From Diplosphaera chodatii (lineage: Eukaryota > Chlorophyta > Trebouxiophyceae > Prasiolales > Stichococcaceae): DNA of 64,000 bases. The DNA is taken from positions 1,364,001 through 1,428,000 of the forward strand of contig JAALGY010000052.1 of NCBI GenBank assembly GCA_032358165.1, written 5' to 3'. Below, piece after piece: positions 10,067-22,636 of the stretch. A model generated the notes under the pieces. The model was given only the letters and a program-made list of their open reading frames with translations. It did no database searches and was not told the origin of the DNA. Positions within the stretch are counted from its first letter, which is position 1; each line of letters starts with the position of its first letter. The position numbers and the translations under genes are program-made.

Positions 10067-12976
10067 ATGGTGCAGACTCGGAGACAGAGCCTGGCAGCAA
10101 CAGGTGGTGATGCGACGCCGCCTGGCACACCGAATGTGAGCAAGTCACCTGCCAAGACGCCAGCCACAAATGGCAGGCGTAGCAGCAAGTCAAAAGACTG
10201 GGCATCAAGTCACGGGACAGGCGACCGATCCGGCGCCTGGGGCCTGTCCGGCACGCTGGGGCAATATGTCAGCGTCGGGGGCACGCTGTTTCTCATCGCC
10301 ATCACCCCCATCTTCGCAATCCTCATGTGCGCGCTGGACTGCTCCACCAGCCGTCAGCGCACATTGCCATGCTGCAGGTTTGCGTATGTGCATGTGCCTT
10401 CGGGAGGAGCGGGCGCTTCTGCTTGCAGGACATTCACGTACGTGCACCTGGACGCATCAGTGTTGGCGTTGTGGAAGTACTACGAGAAGCTCGGGGTGCG
10501 CGGCCTATGGGATGCCATGCCGCGGCCCACACTGGACGCCTGGACACACATCGCGGTGTTTGGCGTCCTTGAGGCCGCCCTGCAGCTGCTGCTGCCGGGC
10601 AAGGAGCACAAGGGGCCTGTCACCCCGAACGGCAATGTGCCAGTCTACAAGGTGCATGCCCGCCACGTCAGTGTGGGGCCTGTCCCTAGAGTCCATGCTG
10701 GGACATTCTGCCATGCGCATGCCTGTGCTTTGACAGGGCACAGGGTTGTCAGCAGCAGCAGACCGTCCTGCACGTTCGAGTGGTTGCAACTCGGTAGTTT
10801 CATCGGCATGCAAACGTTGGTCGCAGGCCAACGGTGTCGCCGCATTCCTGACGACGCTAGCGCTGTTCTTCAGCACATGGAGGTGGGCCACGTGCAACTG
10901 GCGTTCATGCTGAGCTGCGTGCAATCTGCATTGCTGATACAACGAGGATACAGAGGAATTTAGTGAGATCCACAGTGTCTTGTGTTTGCAGGTTGGGGTG
11001 GTTTGACCCGGCACACGTGTATGACATCATGCCGGAGATCATATCCACTTTGACGGTGTTCAGCTTGGGCTTTTGTGTCTTCCTGTACCTGAAGGTGGGT
11101 CGCTGAGCTCATGCCGTGGAGTCATGGTATATGACCATACTTGGATGGTCGATGCCAGTGTGTATGTGTCCGTCCCTGGTCCTAGCCTGGCATGTTCGAC
11201 TGCAGGGGCACATCGCACCGTCCAGCACTGATTCCGGCAGCACTGGCAGTATCATCTTCGACTTCTACTGGGGTGACCACTTGAGACTTGCATCAGTGGT
11301 GACGTTGTTCGGACCCTGCTGTTGCACTGTAACCAATCTTTGGCACGCTTGACTGTATCGATGATCCTGCGCCGCAGGCATGGAGCTTTACCCACGTATT
11401 GGCAGCTTTGACATCAAGACATGGACCAACTGCCGCATGGGCATGATGTCGTGGGCGGTGCTGATCTTGTGCTATGCCGCCAAGCAGCGCCAGCTGTACG
11501 GCAGCGTCGCGGACTCGATGCTCGTCTGTGTGCTCCTGCTGGAGCTCTACATCTTCAAATTCTTCCTGTGAGTGACTGTGATGCACCATCACAGCTTTCC
11601 ATGGTGCCACATTGCCCTGAGTCGGTGCAGGTGCACCTCATGTCAACCGCGTTTGATTGCGGCACCTGATTGCCAGCACGCTGCCGTGCTCGCAATATGA
11701 GCTCGGGGTCCTGAGGTGCGTCTGGTCTGCCTCATCACCCGTGTGCTGCTGTGCAGTTGGGAGACGGGGTACTGGGGGACGATGGACATCATGCACGACC
11801 GTGCCGGGTACTACATCTGCTGGGGTTGCCTGGTGTGGGTGCCCTCGGTGTACACCTCCCCTGCGCTGTTCCTGACAACGGTAAGGGGGACAGACATACA
11901 GCTGATGAGGCGGCAGCTGCTAGCAATCATGTCTGTTTCAGCAAGCACAAGCATAGTCTTGAGTGCTGGTATGTTGCTGCATCGGCCTGTCATGTGTGAC
12001 AGCGTGATTCTGGCTGTGCTGCAGCACCCATACCAGCTGGGTGTGCCGCTGGCGATCCTCAACGCTGCGGCGGGCGCAGCGGCCATCTACATCAACTGGG
12101 ACTCCGACCACCAGCGGCAGGTGCCAGCACGACCTGCACAATGACTGTATGATGCGCACCCGCCACGAGTGAGATCACAAATCAATACACAGGTCGTGTC
12201 TGGGCTCACTGTGAAGTGAGGCAAGACAGGAAGGACCTGGCCGCAGGTGTTCCGGGCAACGCAGGGAAAGGCGCTTGTCTGGGGCGCCAAGCCGCGCAAG
12301 ATCACGGCACACTACACCACAGCAGATGGCACGCCAAAGACCTCGCTCCTGCTGGCCTCAGGTGGGTGGCATCTGCGCCACGGCTGGCTGGTATTCACGG
12401 CAAATGGTGTTGCTAGGTATAGTCCCTAGCAACACCATTTTTTGCATCGCTACCCATTTGCTGCACCTGCACGGGGTACATGCAGACTCACATGATATGC
12501 TGGGCGCAGGCTGGTGGGGCTTGTCAAGACACTTCCACTATGTGCCGGAGATCTCGGCGGCGTTCCTGTGGACGGTGCCTGGCGGCTTCACGCACCTGCT
12601 GCCCTACTTCTATGTTGTGTTCCTCACATTGTTGCTTACGGTGAGGGGCTCTCATCCCCGCTGATTCCCTGTTGGTATTGTTTAGAGATGTTCTACATCA
12701 AGGGCGACATGTGCTTGGGAGCTTGGGACACCTTGCAGCTGCTGCGACTGTTGCATTGAGCACATGTCAGTTGTGAAGCCTCCCGCAATGTTGCACACGG
12801 CGATTGTGCCTGTGCAATGGCTGCGCACGCTTTGCAGCATGTGCAGCGACATGTTGGCATTCGCCTTGCAGGACCGCGCCTTCAGGGACGACGAGCGGTG
12901 CAGAGCGAAGTATGGCAGCAGCTGGAAGCGATACAGCGAGTTGGTGCCGTACAAGATGGTGCCCTATGTGTGGTGA
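10067..12976 (+). CDS. DHCR7: 7-dehydrocholesterol reductase (sterol delta-7 reductase, DWF5-like)
   Basis: This ER membrane enzyme uses NADPH to reduce the delta-7 double bond of sterols. Exons: 10067-10326, 10429-10651, 10827-10882, 10992-11094, 11206-11272, 11378-11567, 11757-11880, 12025-12120, 12247-12361, 12510-12640 and 12872-12976. The spliced protein carries the plant DWF5 blocks in order: LQLLLPGKEHKGPVTPNG, ANGVAAFLTTL, GHIAPSSTDSGS, FDFYWGMELYPRIG, TNCRMGMMSWAVL, ETGYWGTMDIMHDRAGYYIC, WVPSVYTSP, GWWGLSRHFHYVPEI and a DDERCRAKYG tail. The LYPRIG and GWWGLSRHFHY blocks identify the sterol reductase family. DYIGD-type lamin-B-receptor features are absent, and the match to DHCR7 is better than to C14 reductase. 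The Ser/Thr/Lys-rich N-terminus is cytosolic and weakly conserved. Several hydrophobic helices are evident. Confidence 0.95.
12402..12440. repeat. Perfect 16-bp hairpin in a DHCR7 intron
   Basis: The arm at 12402-12417 (aaatggtgttgctagg) is the exact reverse complement of 12425-12440, with a 7-nt loop. It lies inside the intron between exons ending at 12361 and starting at 12510. Confidence 0.85.
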
Positions 12977-13273
12977 GCGCAGCAGGACAGCATTATCGTT
13001 GCATTTGGCGAACTCAGGGCACAGGGGCATTGGACAGTTGTACGGGGTCTGAGCGACGTGTGAACAGTGTAGAGAGAGCAGCACTGAATGCTGTTTCGAC
13101 ATCGAGGAGTGGTGCTCTATTGTTGGCTGCGTGATTTGGGTTGTCGCATTGCAGAGTACCAGGTGTCTGCAATATTTCAACTGATTTTGCAGCGTACCTG
13201 CGGACCACGGTGCACCAAACGTTTCCTCTCGCAGCAGACGACTCTGCTGAGCAAGCATCCAGTGCCTCACATC
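12977..13273. other. Convergent spacer between DHCR7 and UTP25
   Basis: About 300 bp lie between two facing stop codons. Nothing beyond the 3' UTRs is evident. Confidence 0.4.
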
Positions 13274-16200
13274 CTAGCAGAACATATATGTCGGGGTGTC
13301 GGTGTTCTTTAGCATCTTCTTGCTGCGGGTGCTGCCGACCACCCGCTCCAGAGCCCCTGCAGCAAAGCAAGACATGTGCCTGCTGCTGCAGCCACTGCAG
13401 GATGCAAACACATTGTCAGCAACACTGTACAGTTTTCGGAATAACACAAACCACGAGTCCACACCCGCATCCTCTGGTGCGAACAGGGTGGTCACGGTAG
13501 CATGTGCTGCCGCAGCATCGCTGCCAATGGTGTTGACCAGCTCTGCATAGAAATGCGCATGGAGGGGCAGCTGATAGAAAACCACGTCCTGTAGCAAAGC
13601 AGTGATAGCGCAAGGTCAACCCCTGTCATTGACAACATATGCACCATGTGCCCCGACAATAACCACGCCTTGATGACCCACAGCACGGATGTCACGGCAT
13701 GTTTATGAGCAGAATCAGGATCAGAGGAGGAATCGTGCCCGGATGCCCCGCAGGCGGTGGCGGTGGTAAAAGTGCGCCCGCTCGGTGTACAGCAGCAGCG
13801 GCGTGCGACCATCAGCAAAGTGTGACCTTGCGCGTGCCGCCTCAGAGTGCCCAGCGTACTCGCTCACTTGTGCAAACTCTGCCGCTTCAGCCTGCAGTTA
13901 GGAAGGGCATGCGAGTCTTACTGCACATGCTTCAATTCCTTGGTCAATCGCTGCATTGGCACAGTGGTATCAGACGATCTGCCTGGAGTGCCAAGTGTGC
14001 AGGTCAGCGACTTCACGGCACCACCGTGATAGTTGCTGCTCTCCACCTGCAGGAAGTTGCGGATGCGCACGTAGTCGAAGTACGACGACACGAACAGCAG
14101 TTGGCCTGGACAAGAGCGCATTGAGTGCCTCAGTTCAGCTGCACTCACACCGCAACATGCAGCCGATCGCTTGCACCATGCAACACAGCGCAGCAGAGGT
14201 GAGCGGCAATGATTTGGCTCCGATATGCATGAGATCATGATTCGTCAAGCAGCTGCACCTGTGGCTCCGCTGGACTGGAGGCGTGGCCAGACTGCTGTAC
14301 GGAAGTGCTCAAAGCGTGCATCAGCCGGAGTGTGCCTGCTCTTGCCATCGCCGCTCCCCACGCTGTTGCTACCAATGCGCTCAAATATCTGCCGCAGCTG
14401 TGGCACTATGCTGGACAGCACCCCCTGTGCATGACAGCATGATCAGTTTTGACCCGTTGAAACCTCTGGATGATATAAAAGTTCCACAGTCATCGAAACA
14501 TGTGCAAGCCACAGCATGCTGTCCTTGGACATCGCAGTGCATGCATCGTGAGCATGCTGGTCGTGGGGTCTCTCACCTGATGCTGCACCCTGGCAATGGC
14601 GCGGCCGGCCCAGTTGCTGCAGCGGTGTGCAGATAGCGCGTTGAGCTCGGGGAAGGAGAAAGAGCTCAGGACCACGGTCTGCCGGAATGCTTGTGCCTGC
14701 ATGCAGCTCGTGTGTCGGGTATCGCCAACGAAGTGGCTATAGTGTTTTGGTTCCTTGCAACTGGCACACCTGCACCCTTGTTGCATGGCTGGGCGGCTTG
14801 ATTCTATACCAGTCCTGCGCTGCACCTTCCTACACATGAGTCAGGTGCAGCGCACCTGACCGTCAAGGTACCATGGCCGCACACGCATCACGTCTGCTGT
14901 TTGCGCTTTGGGCAGAGCATTCAAATTGTTGAAGACTGCGAAACACACAAAAGCATGAAGTCATGCAGGAAAGTCAGGGTGTGTTGAAGCGGGCAGGGTA
15001 TGGAAGTGGATGCATGGTGCACACATGAATGCAGCAGTCGTGCATAACTTGGCCTCATATGGCCCTGCGACACTTGCCTTCCATGACGTGCATCCAGTTC
15101 TGCATGAGCAGGACATCTGCGCGGGCCACCACAACAATCTCGATGGATGTCAGAAAGTCAGCAGCGCCTGCATCCCCGCCACCAGCAGCCTCGGTCAGCA
15201 GGGTGGTAAGGCCCAGGGGCGATGCCACGATGACATCCGACTGTAGGAACTCCGAGTACAGTCGGACAGCACCGCTGCAACATGCAGCGAAGGTACGACA
15301 TCAGTGTTGATCCTCAAAAACGGGACGCTATGACTGCGCTCATAAGTCGAGTTGGCACTGTGAGTGCAAACATGCGGCCTGCTCATAACGCCCAGTTGGC
15401 ATCGGCACAGCATGCACGCAAGGACACACCGTGTCAGCTTGATGCCGATGCGGAAGTGGTCGTCGCAGTTGCCGGCAAACAGTGCCTGGTGCTCTGCTGG
15501 CTTGCGTGCGGCTGCGCCCGTCGCCTGCGGACACCCGCCCGTCATTTGGCAAGGACTTGTCAGACGATTGCAAACACCCTTGAATGCACGACTTGGTCAG
15601 GATCGATGTGATGCCTGAGCGAATGTGAGCACGTGAGGGCGCAGCCTTCGTGCCTCGGCCGCACCTGCGGTGTATCGTCCTCATCGCCAAACTCACGCAC
15701 AAAGCGGTCCTTGTGCTGCACGGAGTCGGTGCGCGTTTCGGCCTGCGCCAACGCCGCCAGCCGCAGCACCACGCCCAGCGCAGCATTACGGAAGGGCAGC
15801 AAGATCAGCACCTGCCCATGTGCAACCGCAGATGCTTACCTTGGTGGTTGCACGAAGCATGTCTTACACATGCTGCCAATGTGTTACCATCAGATGTGTG
15901 CATGCATGGCTGCTCATGCACGAGCTTCGCCCGACAGCTTTTGCAGCGGGTGGACGTGGCAACTGCAGCAGGCATTGCGAAGCAACCGGGGCCCTCACAC
16001 AGCACACAAGCCGCTGTGCCCCAGGGTGCGCCCACCTTCGGGCGGGTGAAGCCCTGGTCGCGCGGCACGTCGGCGCTGCCTTTTGGGGCGCCCTTCAGCT
16101 GCTCGTTGCCCTTCTTGATGGCGTCCGCTGCCTTGTTGCAGTGGTTCAGGCAGTGCAGCAGCACCGCGTCCATGGCAGCGTCCTGCGCACCCAGCCTGCA

Positions 16201-17461
16201 GAATGCAATTGCACAATTGCGCTGAGCAACACTTTTGCTTGGCCACGATCCGTGGTGCTTGGCGGCCTGCAATATTGTGTGTACAAGAGCAGCGACCTGG
16301 CAATCCTGTTCTGCTGCTGGGCACCTGCCGGGGTAGCCATGCGTCGGCATCGTGATGTCCCGGTAGCTGTTCAGCACAGCAAACAGCCTTGCCTGGTCCT
16401 CGTTCAAGAACCGGCCGCCTGCATGTCCTGCAGTGTATAGTCAAGGGACTACTGACTGTCGATTGCTGCTGTTCGCATCGGACAGCCGGCAAGCAGCAGG
16501 TGCAACATCAGATGTGCAGGTTGCTGCGAACATCACCAGCTGTCACGCCTGATTGTTGTCCATCTGTGGCTGCATCGGGCTCCTGACCGTGCACATCTGC
16601 CCATCGCCTTCGCAGACGCTCCTTGATGCTGTACGCTTGCAAGGGCACTGGAGCCTGCCGCCACACATGCAACAAACAGTGCTTGCAGGAATTTCGCCTG
16701 GCAAGTCAAACATTCCTTGCAGTACCACGGCAGACAGATGCTGTGGCAAGACGCTGCATGCCCCACCGTGGCAGCTGGTGTGCCCTGCACAGCCCACGAG
16801 GAGCCATCGGCGGCTTTGGCGCCGCCAAACGCCATCGTGAACACGCCGTCTGCAGCCCGCTGCACTGGCGCGGCCTCCCTACGCATGCCAAATATCAATG
16901 TGACAGTCGCGGTGCAAGGCCACTGGCGCTGCTCGGGAGGCATGCGCTTGCGCGCTGCGATGCCTCTGCGCCTGACCTGTCGAAGTGATCGGCAAAGGTG
17001 TCCACCGCAGCCGCCGAGTCAAAGCCCAGCCTGTCAGCATGCAGCGCCTCCTGGCCCGCTGCGGCAGCGGTGCCGTTCGTTCGCTGCACGGCGTCGCCTG
17101 CACATTTTTTAGGACATACAGCATATGTATATCTGCCACAGTCTCACGGCATGACATGACGGCGGCTTTGTGCACGCGGGCTGCGCACCCGTTTTCCTGC
17201 GCTTGTGCTGCTGGGCTGCCTTACTTGCGCCACGGGCCAAGCTTCCTGCCTCTTCAGGCGTCCTGCTTACGACCATTACCAAGTCAATTGCAGGCCACTG
17301 CTTGGTACATCCACCGCCACATGAAATCATGCAGGATGCGGCACACAGCAAGGTGGTCACCGCAGCCGGATGCGCTTTGTCGCCTTCAACGAACTGATGA
17401 GGCCTGCAAATGCATTGCTTGCATCTATCTCTTCGTCGGTGTCCCCTGCTGCATCGGCCAT
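13274..17461 (-). CDS. UTP25: UTP25 / digestive organ expansion factor homologue (SSU processome)
   Basis: UTP25 is a nucleolar small-subunit processome protein with a degenerate DEAD-helicase fold, needed for early 18S pre-rRNA cleavage. The minus-strand start [14 protein letters not shown] is at 17461, and an in-frame stop lies upstream. Recognisable exon blocks follow: [13 protein letters not shown] near 17000; [18 protein letters not shown] near 16400; [15 protein letters not shown] near 16150; [17 protein letters not shown] near 15790; [17 protein letters not shown] near 15450; [17 protein letters not shown] near 15230; [12 protein letters not shown] near 15090; [15 protein letters not shown] near 14670; [19 protein letters not shown] near 14080; [20 protein letters not shown] near 13770; and [14 protein letters not shown] at the end. 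The order and spacing match the family. Exact boundaries of about sixteen exons were not all fixed. Confidence 0.9.
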
Positions 17462-17691
17462 TGCCGCAGCGGCAGGTGCGGGCAGGTGCAGGATGTCAGA
17501 CCGTGCGATGCAGGCCAGCAGTCATAGTGATGGGATGCTACATGCAAATCTGCAAACTGACGGGCGTAGGCATGTGCGTTCTACAGCCCTGCATCATTGA
17601 AAGCCCACTGCAGCCATTTTGTACGGCTGTACCAGCAGAGCACAGCCCAGCGCGCCTCGTCGCACAGCGCATTGTGCACTTCCAATCCAGC
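17462..17691. promoter_or_regulatory. Compact divergent promoter between UTP25 and TypA
   Basis: Only 230 bp separate the divergent start codons of UTP25 and the TypA GTPase, so both core promoters must share this stretch or lie within the genes. No TATA element is obvious. Confidence 0.5.
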
Positions 17692-20600
17692 ATGGCGATG
17701 CTGGTGCAGCGCCTGCTGTCAGCTCGTGCGCTGGTCGCATCGGCGCTGGTGCAGCAGCTGACGCCAGCGGTTGCATTGTCGGGGCGGCTGGTGTCGGAGC
17801 TGCCAAGTCTCTCCAACTTTGCACCAACCAACAGCCCCTCCAGCGTCCGCCACATCAACCAGAGTAGCATACAGACGCCTGTTGACCCTCAGAAGCTGCG
17901 CAACTTCGCCGTTATAGGTATGTGAAGCAACATGTAAGGAATGTTGTTTGCGCATTCCGGCATCGTACGGTTGCCCTCTTGAGGACAATAGATCCTTCTG
18001 TTTGGTATAAGATCCGCTTCCAGCGTGTCAGGTAGTCATAACAATCTCAAAGCAATCATGGCACAAGGCTTGTGTGCACTACTGCAGCGCATGTCGACCA
18101 TGGCAAGACCACGCTCATGGACCAGCTGCTGCGGGCATGTGGGGTGGAAACGGGCACAGACCGCTTCATGGACAGCAATGACCTCGAAAAAGAGCGTGGC
18201 ATCACCATCTCATCGAAGTATACCTCCATGCAGTGGCGTGGGCATGTGCTCAACGCAGTCGACACGCCTGGACATGCCGATTTTGGTGGGTGCCCTCCTC
18301 AGCGATTGTGTGTGTGAACGTGTCGTTCGACATCTGGTTGCCTGCGCTGCATGGCCATACACTGTGCAAAGCTGCTCTAATTTGGGTGCCGCTTGCGTGC
18401 TGCTTTAATTTGACTGCCGCTGCATGCCATGTGCAGGTGGCGAAGTAGAACGGTGAGCCATGGTTGGTGCCGATGTGGCGCTGGTCAGGCCGACAGCACA
18501 CACATGGCCTGTTCCAACATGCACATCACTGCATTGTCGCTGTTGACACATCATCATGAAATTGCAGCACCCAGGGCGTCAGCAAATGTGTGTCGCTAGG
18601 GTGCTCGGCATGGTGGACGGCGCGCTGCTGGTGGTGGATGCCAACGAGGGCGCGCTGTCACAAACCAAGTTCGTGCTCGGCAAGGCCCTGCGCAGCGGTC
18701 TCCACCCCATCGTTGTCATGAACAAGGTGCGCAACGCCTCCGACCCGGTACTCGTGTGCAATCCCTGCCTCGACCTGCTGGTTCGTATCAAGCCTCAAAT
18801 TAAACCTCGAAATGTTGCCGGTGACTTCTTCCCATAAGCCCTGCCACCCGTCTGCAGGTCGACCGACCGGGGGCGACAGCAGAGCGGTGCGGCGAGGTGG
18901 AGGCGGGGCTCTTTGACCTGTTCGCCTCCCTGGGCGCCAGCGAGGAGCAGCTCGACTTCACTGTGCTGTACGCCTCCGCCCGCGAGGTGCGCCGCTGTGT
19001 GCTGCGCCAAGTGCTTTGTCTGTCGTCCGGCACTCTCTGCAGTGCTGTCACTTTTTGTCTGCAACAGACACCGAGGTTCTGCGGTCGAGCTTCTCTTGGC
19101 TGAGTGTTGGAGGTGTAGGTTCCAGATAGTGCCTTGACATCTACAGGGGTGGGCGGCGGCGGAGCTGCCCGAGAGCAAGGAGCGGCCGGAGGGCGGCAGC
19201 CTGGCGCCGCTGCTTGACGCCGTCACGCGCCTGGTGCCGCCGCCCTCCGGCGCGCTGGACGCCGACACCAAGGTCAGCACTCATTTGGCAGCTGACCAGC
19301 CTGACGCTTGTGGCTCTGTTCAACAGGCTTGTTGGATCGCATCTGCACACGATGAGTAGCCTGCAGAGACCAATAGTCGTTGATTGAATGGCAATGTACC
19401 TTCCGTGACACTCGAGTTCGCTGCACAACCTGAGCCGAAACAGCAGCTAGGCTCAACACGTTATTGCGTGTGCAGATGCTGGTGACCATGATCGACGACG
19501 ACCCCTTTGTTGGGCGCATTGCCACGGGGCGCATTGCCTCGGGGGTCGTCAAGGTCAACGACCGTGTGAAGGTCATCACCCGCGATGGTGCGGAAACCCC
19601 TGGCAAACTTGCCGTAACATAGTGCAGCAGCCATTCACAGGAGTTGCTGCAGCCACTGCTGGCCACATTTGACGCTGCTAGAGTGTAGGGTCACATCAGT
19701 GCCAGGCAATAGCGGAGCAGAGGCAATCCAGAGGTCCTTCTGTTCCTGGCGTGCAGGTGTGGCAGGACAGGCAGCCAAGGTGACACGCATCATGAAGCGC
19801 GCCGGCGCTGGCTCAGATGAGCTGCCGGTCGCCGGTGCTGGCGACATCGTGTCCATCTCCGGCATCGCGGGCGTCGGCATCGCCGACACCATCTGCAGCC
19901 CAGCAGTCGAGGAGGGCCTGCCGCCAGGGCACATCGAGCCGCCCACCCTCAGGTCAGCCTCAGCATATCGTCCCTGCACTGCTGACCGCTCGACATACCA
20001 CGCGCTAGGAATCTGGTCTGGATTGTACCAGCACATGACACAGTTGAGCTTCGTCAAAGGTTGCTCCAACCAGCATTCAATTTGGCATACCGCAGTATGG
20101 TGTTTTCGCCAAACGACTCGCCGCTGGCGGGGCGTGAGGGGTCCCACCTCACCGGCAGCAAGATCGGCGACAGGCTCAAAGCCGAGGCAGCCACCAGCGT
20201 CTCACTGAGGGTGCGTTGCCCAGCAGATGGCATGGCCAGCTGTAGCGGGCCATCATGCGTAGGAAACATGTGTAGGCTGTACTCGTCCCACCGTAAACAT
20301 CCTGAACCTGGTTGCATAGGTGCTGCCGGCAGGCGGCAGCGGCGAGAGCTTCGAGGTGCAGGCACGCGGGGAGCTACAGCTTGGGCTGCTGATGGGTGGG
20401 TGCAAGCGAGGCATTAGGAGGCGACTGCAGCAGATGCATACCAGGCTTCAGCACGGCTCACTGCCACTTCATGGCAGCCTACTTGAGGCTGTGCCATTGT
20501 GCTGCAGAGAACATGCGGAGAGAGGGCTTCGAGTTTGCAGTGTCTCCACCCAAGGTCGTGTACAGGTGCGCCATCCAGCTGAAGTGTGCAAGACCCTCAG

Positions 20601-22192
20601 GTCGAAGGACTTCCTGGACGAACAATGTCACCGTGTTGACTTGCCACTCCATATGTAGCAGGGTGTTCTCGACGGCCACGCATCAGGCTGCTGCGCTGTC
20701 AGGTCACCCCACTGGAATGCTGCCCGGTGCTGCAGGGTGGAGGAGGGCGTGCGCAAGGAGCCGTTCGAGGAGCTGATGTGCGAGGTGGAGGACGACCACA
20801 CGGGCGCCGTCATCGAGGCCGTCACCCTGCGCAAGGGCGAGGTGCGCCGGGCGGTGCTCGTTGCTCGTGCTGGCCGCACTGGTTGGGATATGCGCTGCAG
20901 CCAGAGCGTGCTGACCTTGCAGACCCTGCAGCTGACTGCACACCGATGGACCAGGAGGCAGCAGGCGTGAGCACCCGACACAACAAGTTGCGGATTGCAC
21001 TGCATTCACATTTCGATGCAGCTGCTGAACATGGAGCCGGTCGAGGGTGAGGGCAAGCAGCACCTCAACTTTGCTGCGCCGTCGCGTGGCCTCATTGGCT
21101 TTCGATCCCAGGTGAGCTGATGGCCACCCCTCAGCTATGTGGACACGTGTGCCAAACTTGGCACATCAATGCTCCACGTGCATTTGACGCCCCATTCTGC
21201 TGACAGACCTTCATCCTATGCTGCAGTTTGCGACGCTGACACGAGGCGCTGGACTCATGCACCGCGCCTTCTCCCAATACCGGGCATACGCCGGGCCGCT
21301 AGACCGCATCAGGAAGGGCGCCCTCGTCTCCATGGCAGGTGCTGCACTGCGCAGGCACCATCACACATGGCAGCAGCCGTACGGCGTCATTGGCGTGTCA
21401 GCTGCAAACTGAAGCCAGATGACAGCCAAGGCTGTACCGCACCTGCACGTCACTACTGACCAGATCATGCACGCAGTACAGGAACCTCGAAACCTTCAGC
21501 TGATGCCTGTCCACCTGCAGACGGCACGACGACGCTGCATGCACTGGGGGAGCTGCAGGTGCGGGGCACGCTGTTCATCGGCACCCACGCCGCCACGTAC
21601 AATGGCATGATCATCGGCGAGTCGGCGCGAGAGGCTGATATGGAGGTGCGCCTTTCAGTCTGTCAATGCATGTGCATGGTGTGTACAGTACCTTCCTGAC
21701 CTAGTTGCTGTTATCAATGACTTCATGCTCTTGGGGCACTTGCTGCTGCGAGCTGAGCAAAACACGTATCCCGTTCTTCCCAGGTCAACCCTGTGCGGGA
21801 GAAGAAGCTCACAAACATCCGCACGACTGCAGCCGATGAGAAGGTCTTCCTGCAGCCGCCGAAGCGCATGACACTGGAGGATGCGATTGGTACGTTCGCC
21901 TTTCATCCTGCAGACGCGTACGCGGAAGGTGCATATATCCGTGGTCTGCTGATACACCCAGTCACCTGATGTGCAGGGTATGTTGGCGCCGATGAGCTGA
22001 TAGAGATCACCCCAACACAGATCAGGTGCATGGTGTCAGTAGCAAAGCTCCGAGTTGCCGTTTGCCCAGCAAGGGTTTGTGCTCCACCTCATTGCATCGA
22101 TGCTGTGACTGAAAAGGTTGCAAAAACGCAGGTTACGGAAGAGGGTGCTTGATTCCAGTCAGCGCAAAGCCAGTGCCAGACGAGCGAAATGA
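17692..22192 (+). CDS. TypA: Organellar TypA/BipA translational GTPase
   Basis: This ribosome-binding GTPase belongs to the EF-G/LepA superfamily. Exons: 17692-17917, 18088-18285, 18437-18452, 18600-18726, 18858-18986, 19147-19272, 19476-19587, 19757-19952, 20096-20210, 20320-20395, 20508-20565, 20736-20841, 21022-21111, 21227-21338, 21521-21645, 21784-21889, 21977-22025 and 22132-22192. The G1 motif is [10 protein letters not shown]2 lies in KERGITI, G3 is [15 protein letters not shown], and G4 is NKVDRPGA. Later BipA blocks include [55 protein letters not shown] and [15 protein letters not shown]. About 60 residues rich in Leu, Ala, Ser and Arg precede the G domain, which suggests a mitochondrial or plastid presequence. 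The third exon is only 16 nt and is required for the frame. Confidence 0.96.
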
Positions 22193-22636
22193 GCCAACAT
22201 TCAGGCCCAGTCGTAGCACATTCTGATGCAGGGTGACAGCGGCGTCGTTCGTGTTGATTCGTCACTATGGCTTGCAATGCTACGTATCCTGTTAGCAATG
22301 TGGTTCTTGCCCCATTAATTTATTTGCAACTCAGCATAGGTAGTTTTTGGCTGCGTCATGATAGAAACCACACTTTGCAGAGTAGTGCACCCAGCTTCTG
22401 CATGCGCTCTGAACAAGCAGCCTGTGCTTCGTCAAGAGTGTACTCCTCCGACACCAAAGGGTTTCGCGATCACATTTGCACGTTGCCTGCACAGAGTACC
22501 TCGAGGATGTTATACAGCCAATCAGCAGCCGCCTTCTCAGGACAACAGCCTGGAGCACTGGTGCGATCTGCCACGAGCTCGTTTTGCATCTGGCATGTTG
22601 CAGTGCATCACCTGATGCACTTATCGCAGCATAGGT
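22193..22636. other. Convergent spacer between TypA and FKBP
   Basis: About 440 bp of 3'-flanking sequence lie between two facing stops. No further gene or repeat is seen. Confidence 0.4.

Noticed and set aside
13492..13818. Long minus-strand frame within UTP25
   Set aside because: It is in a different frame from the conserved [13 protein letters not shown] block, which identifies the true exon.
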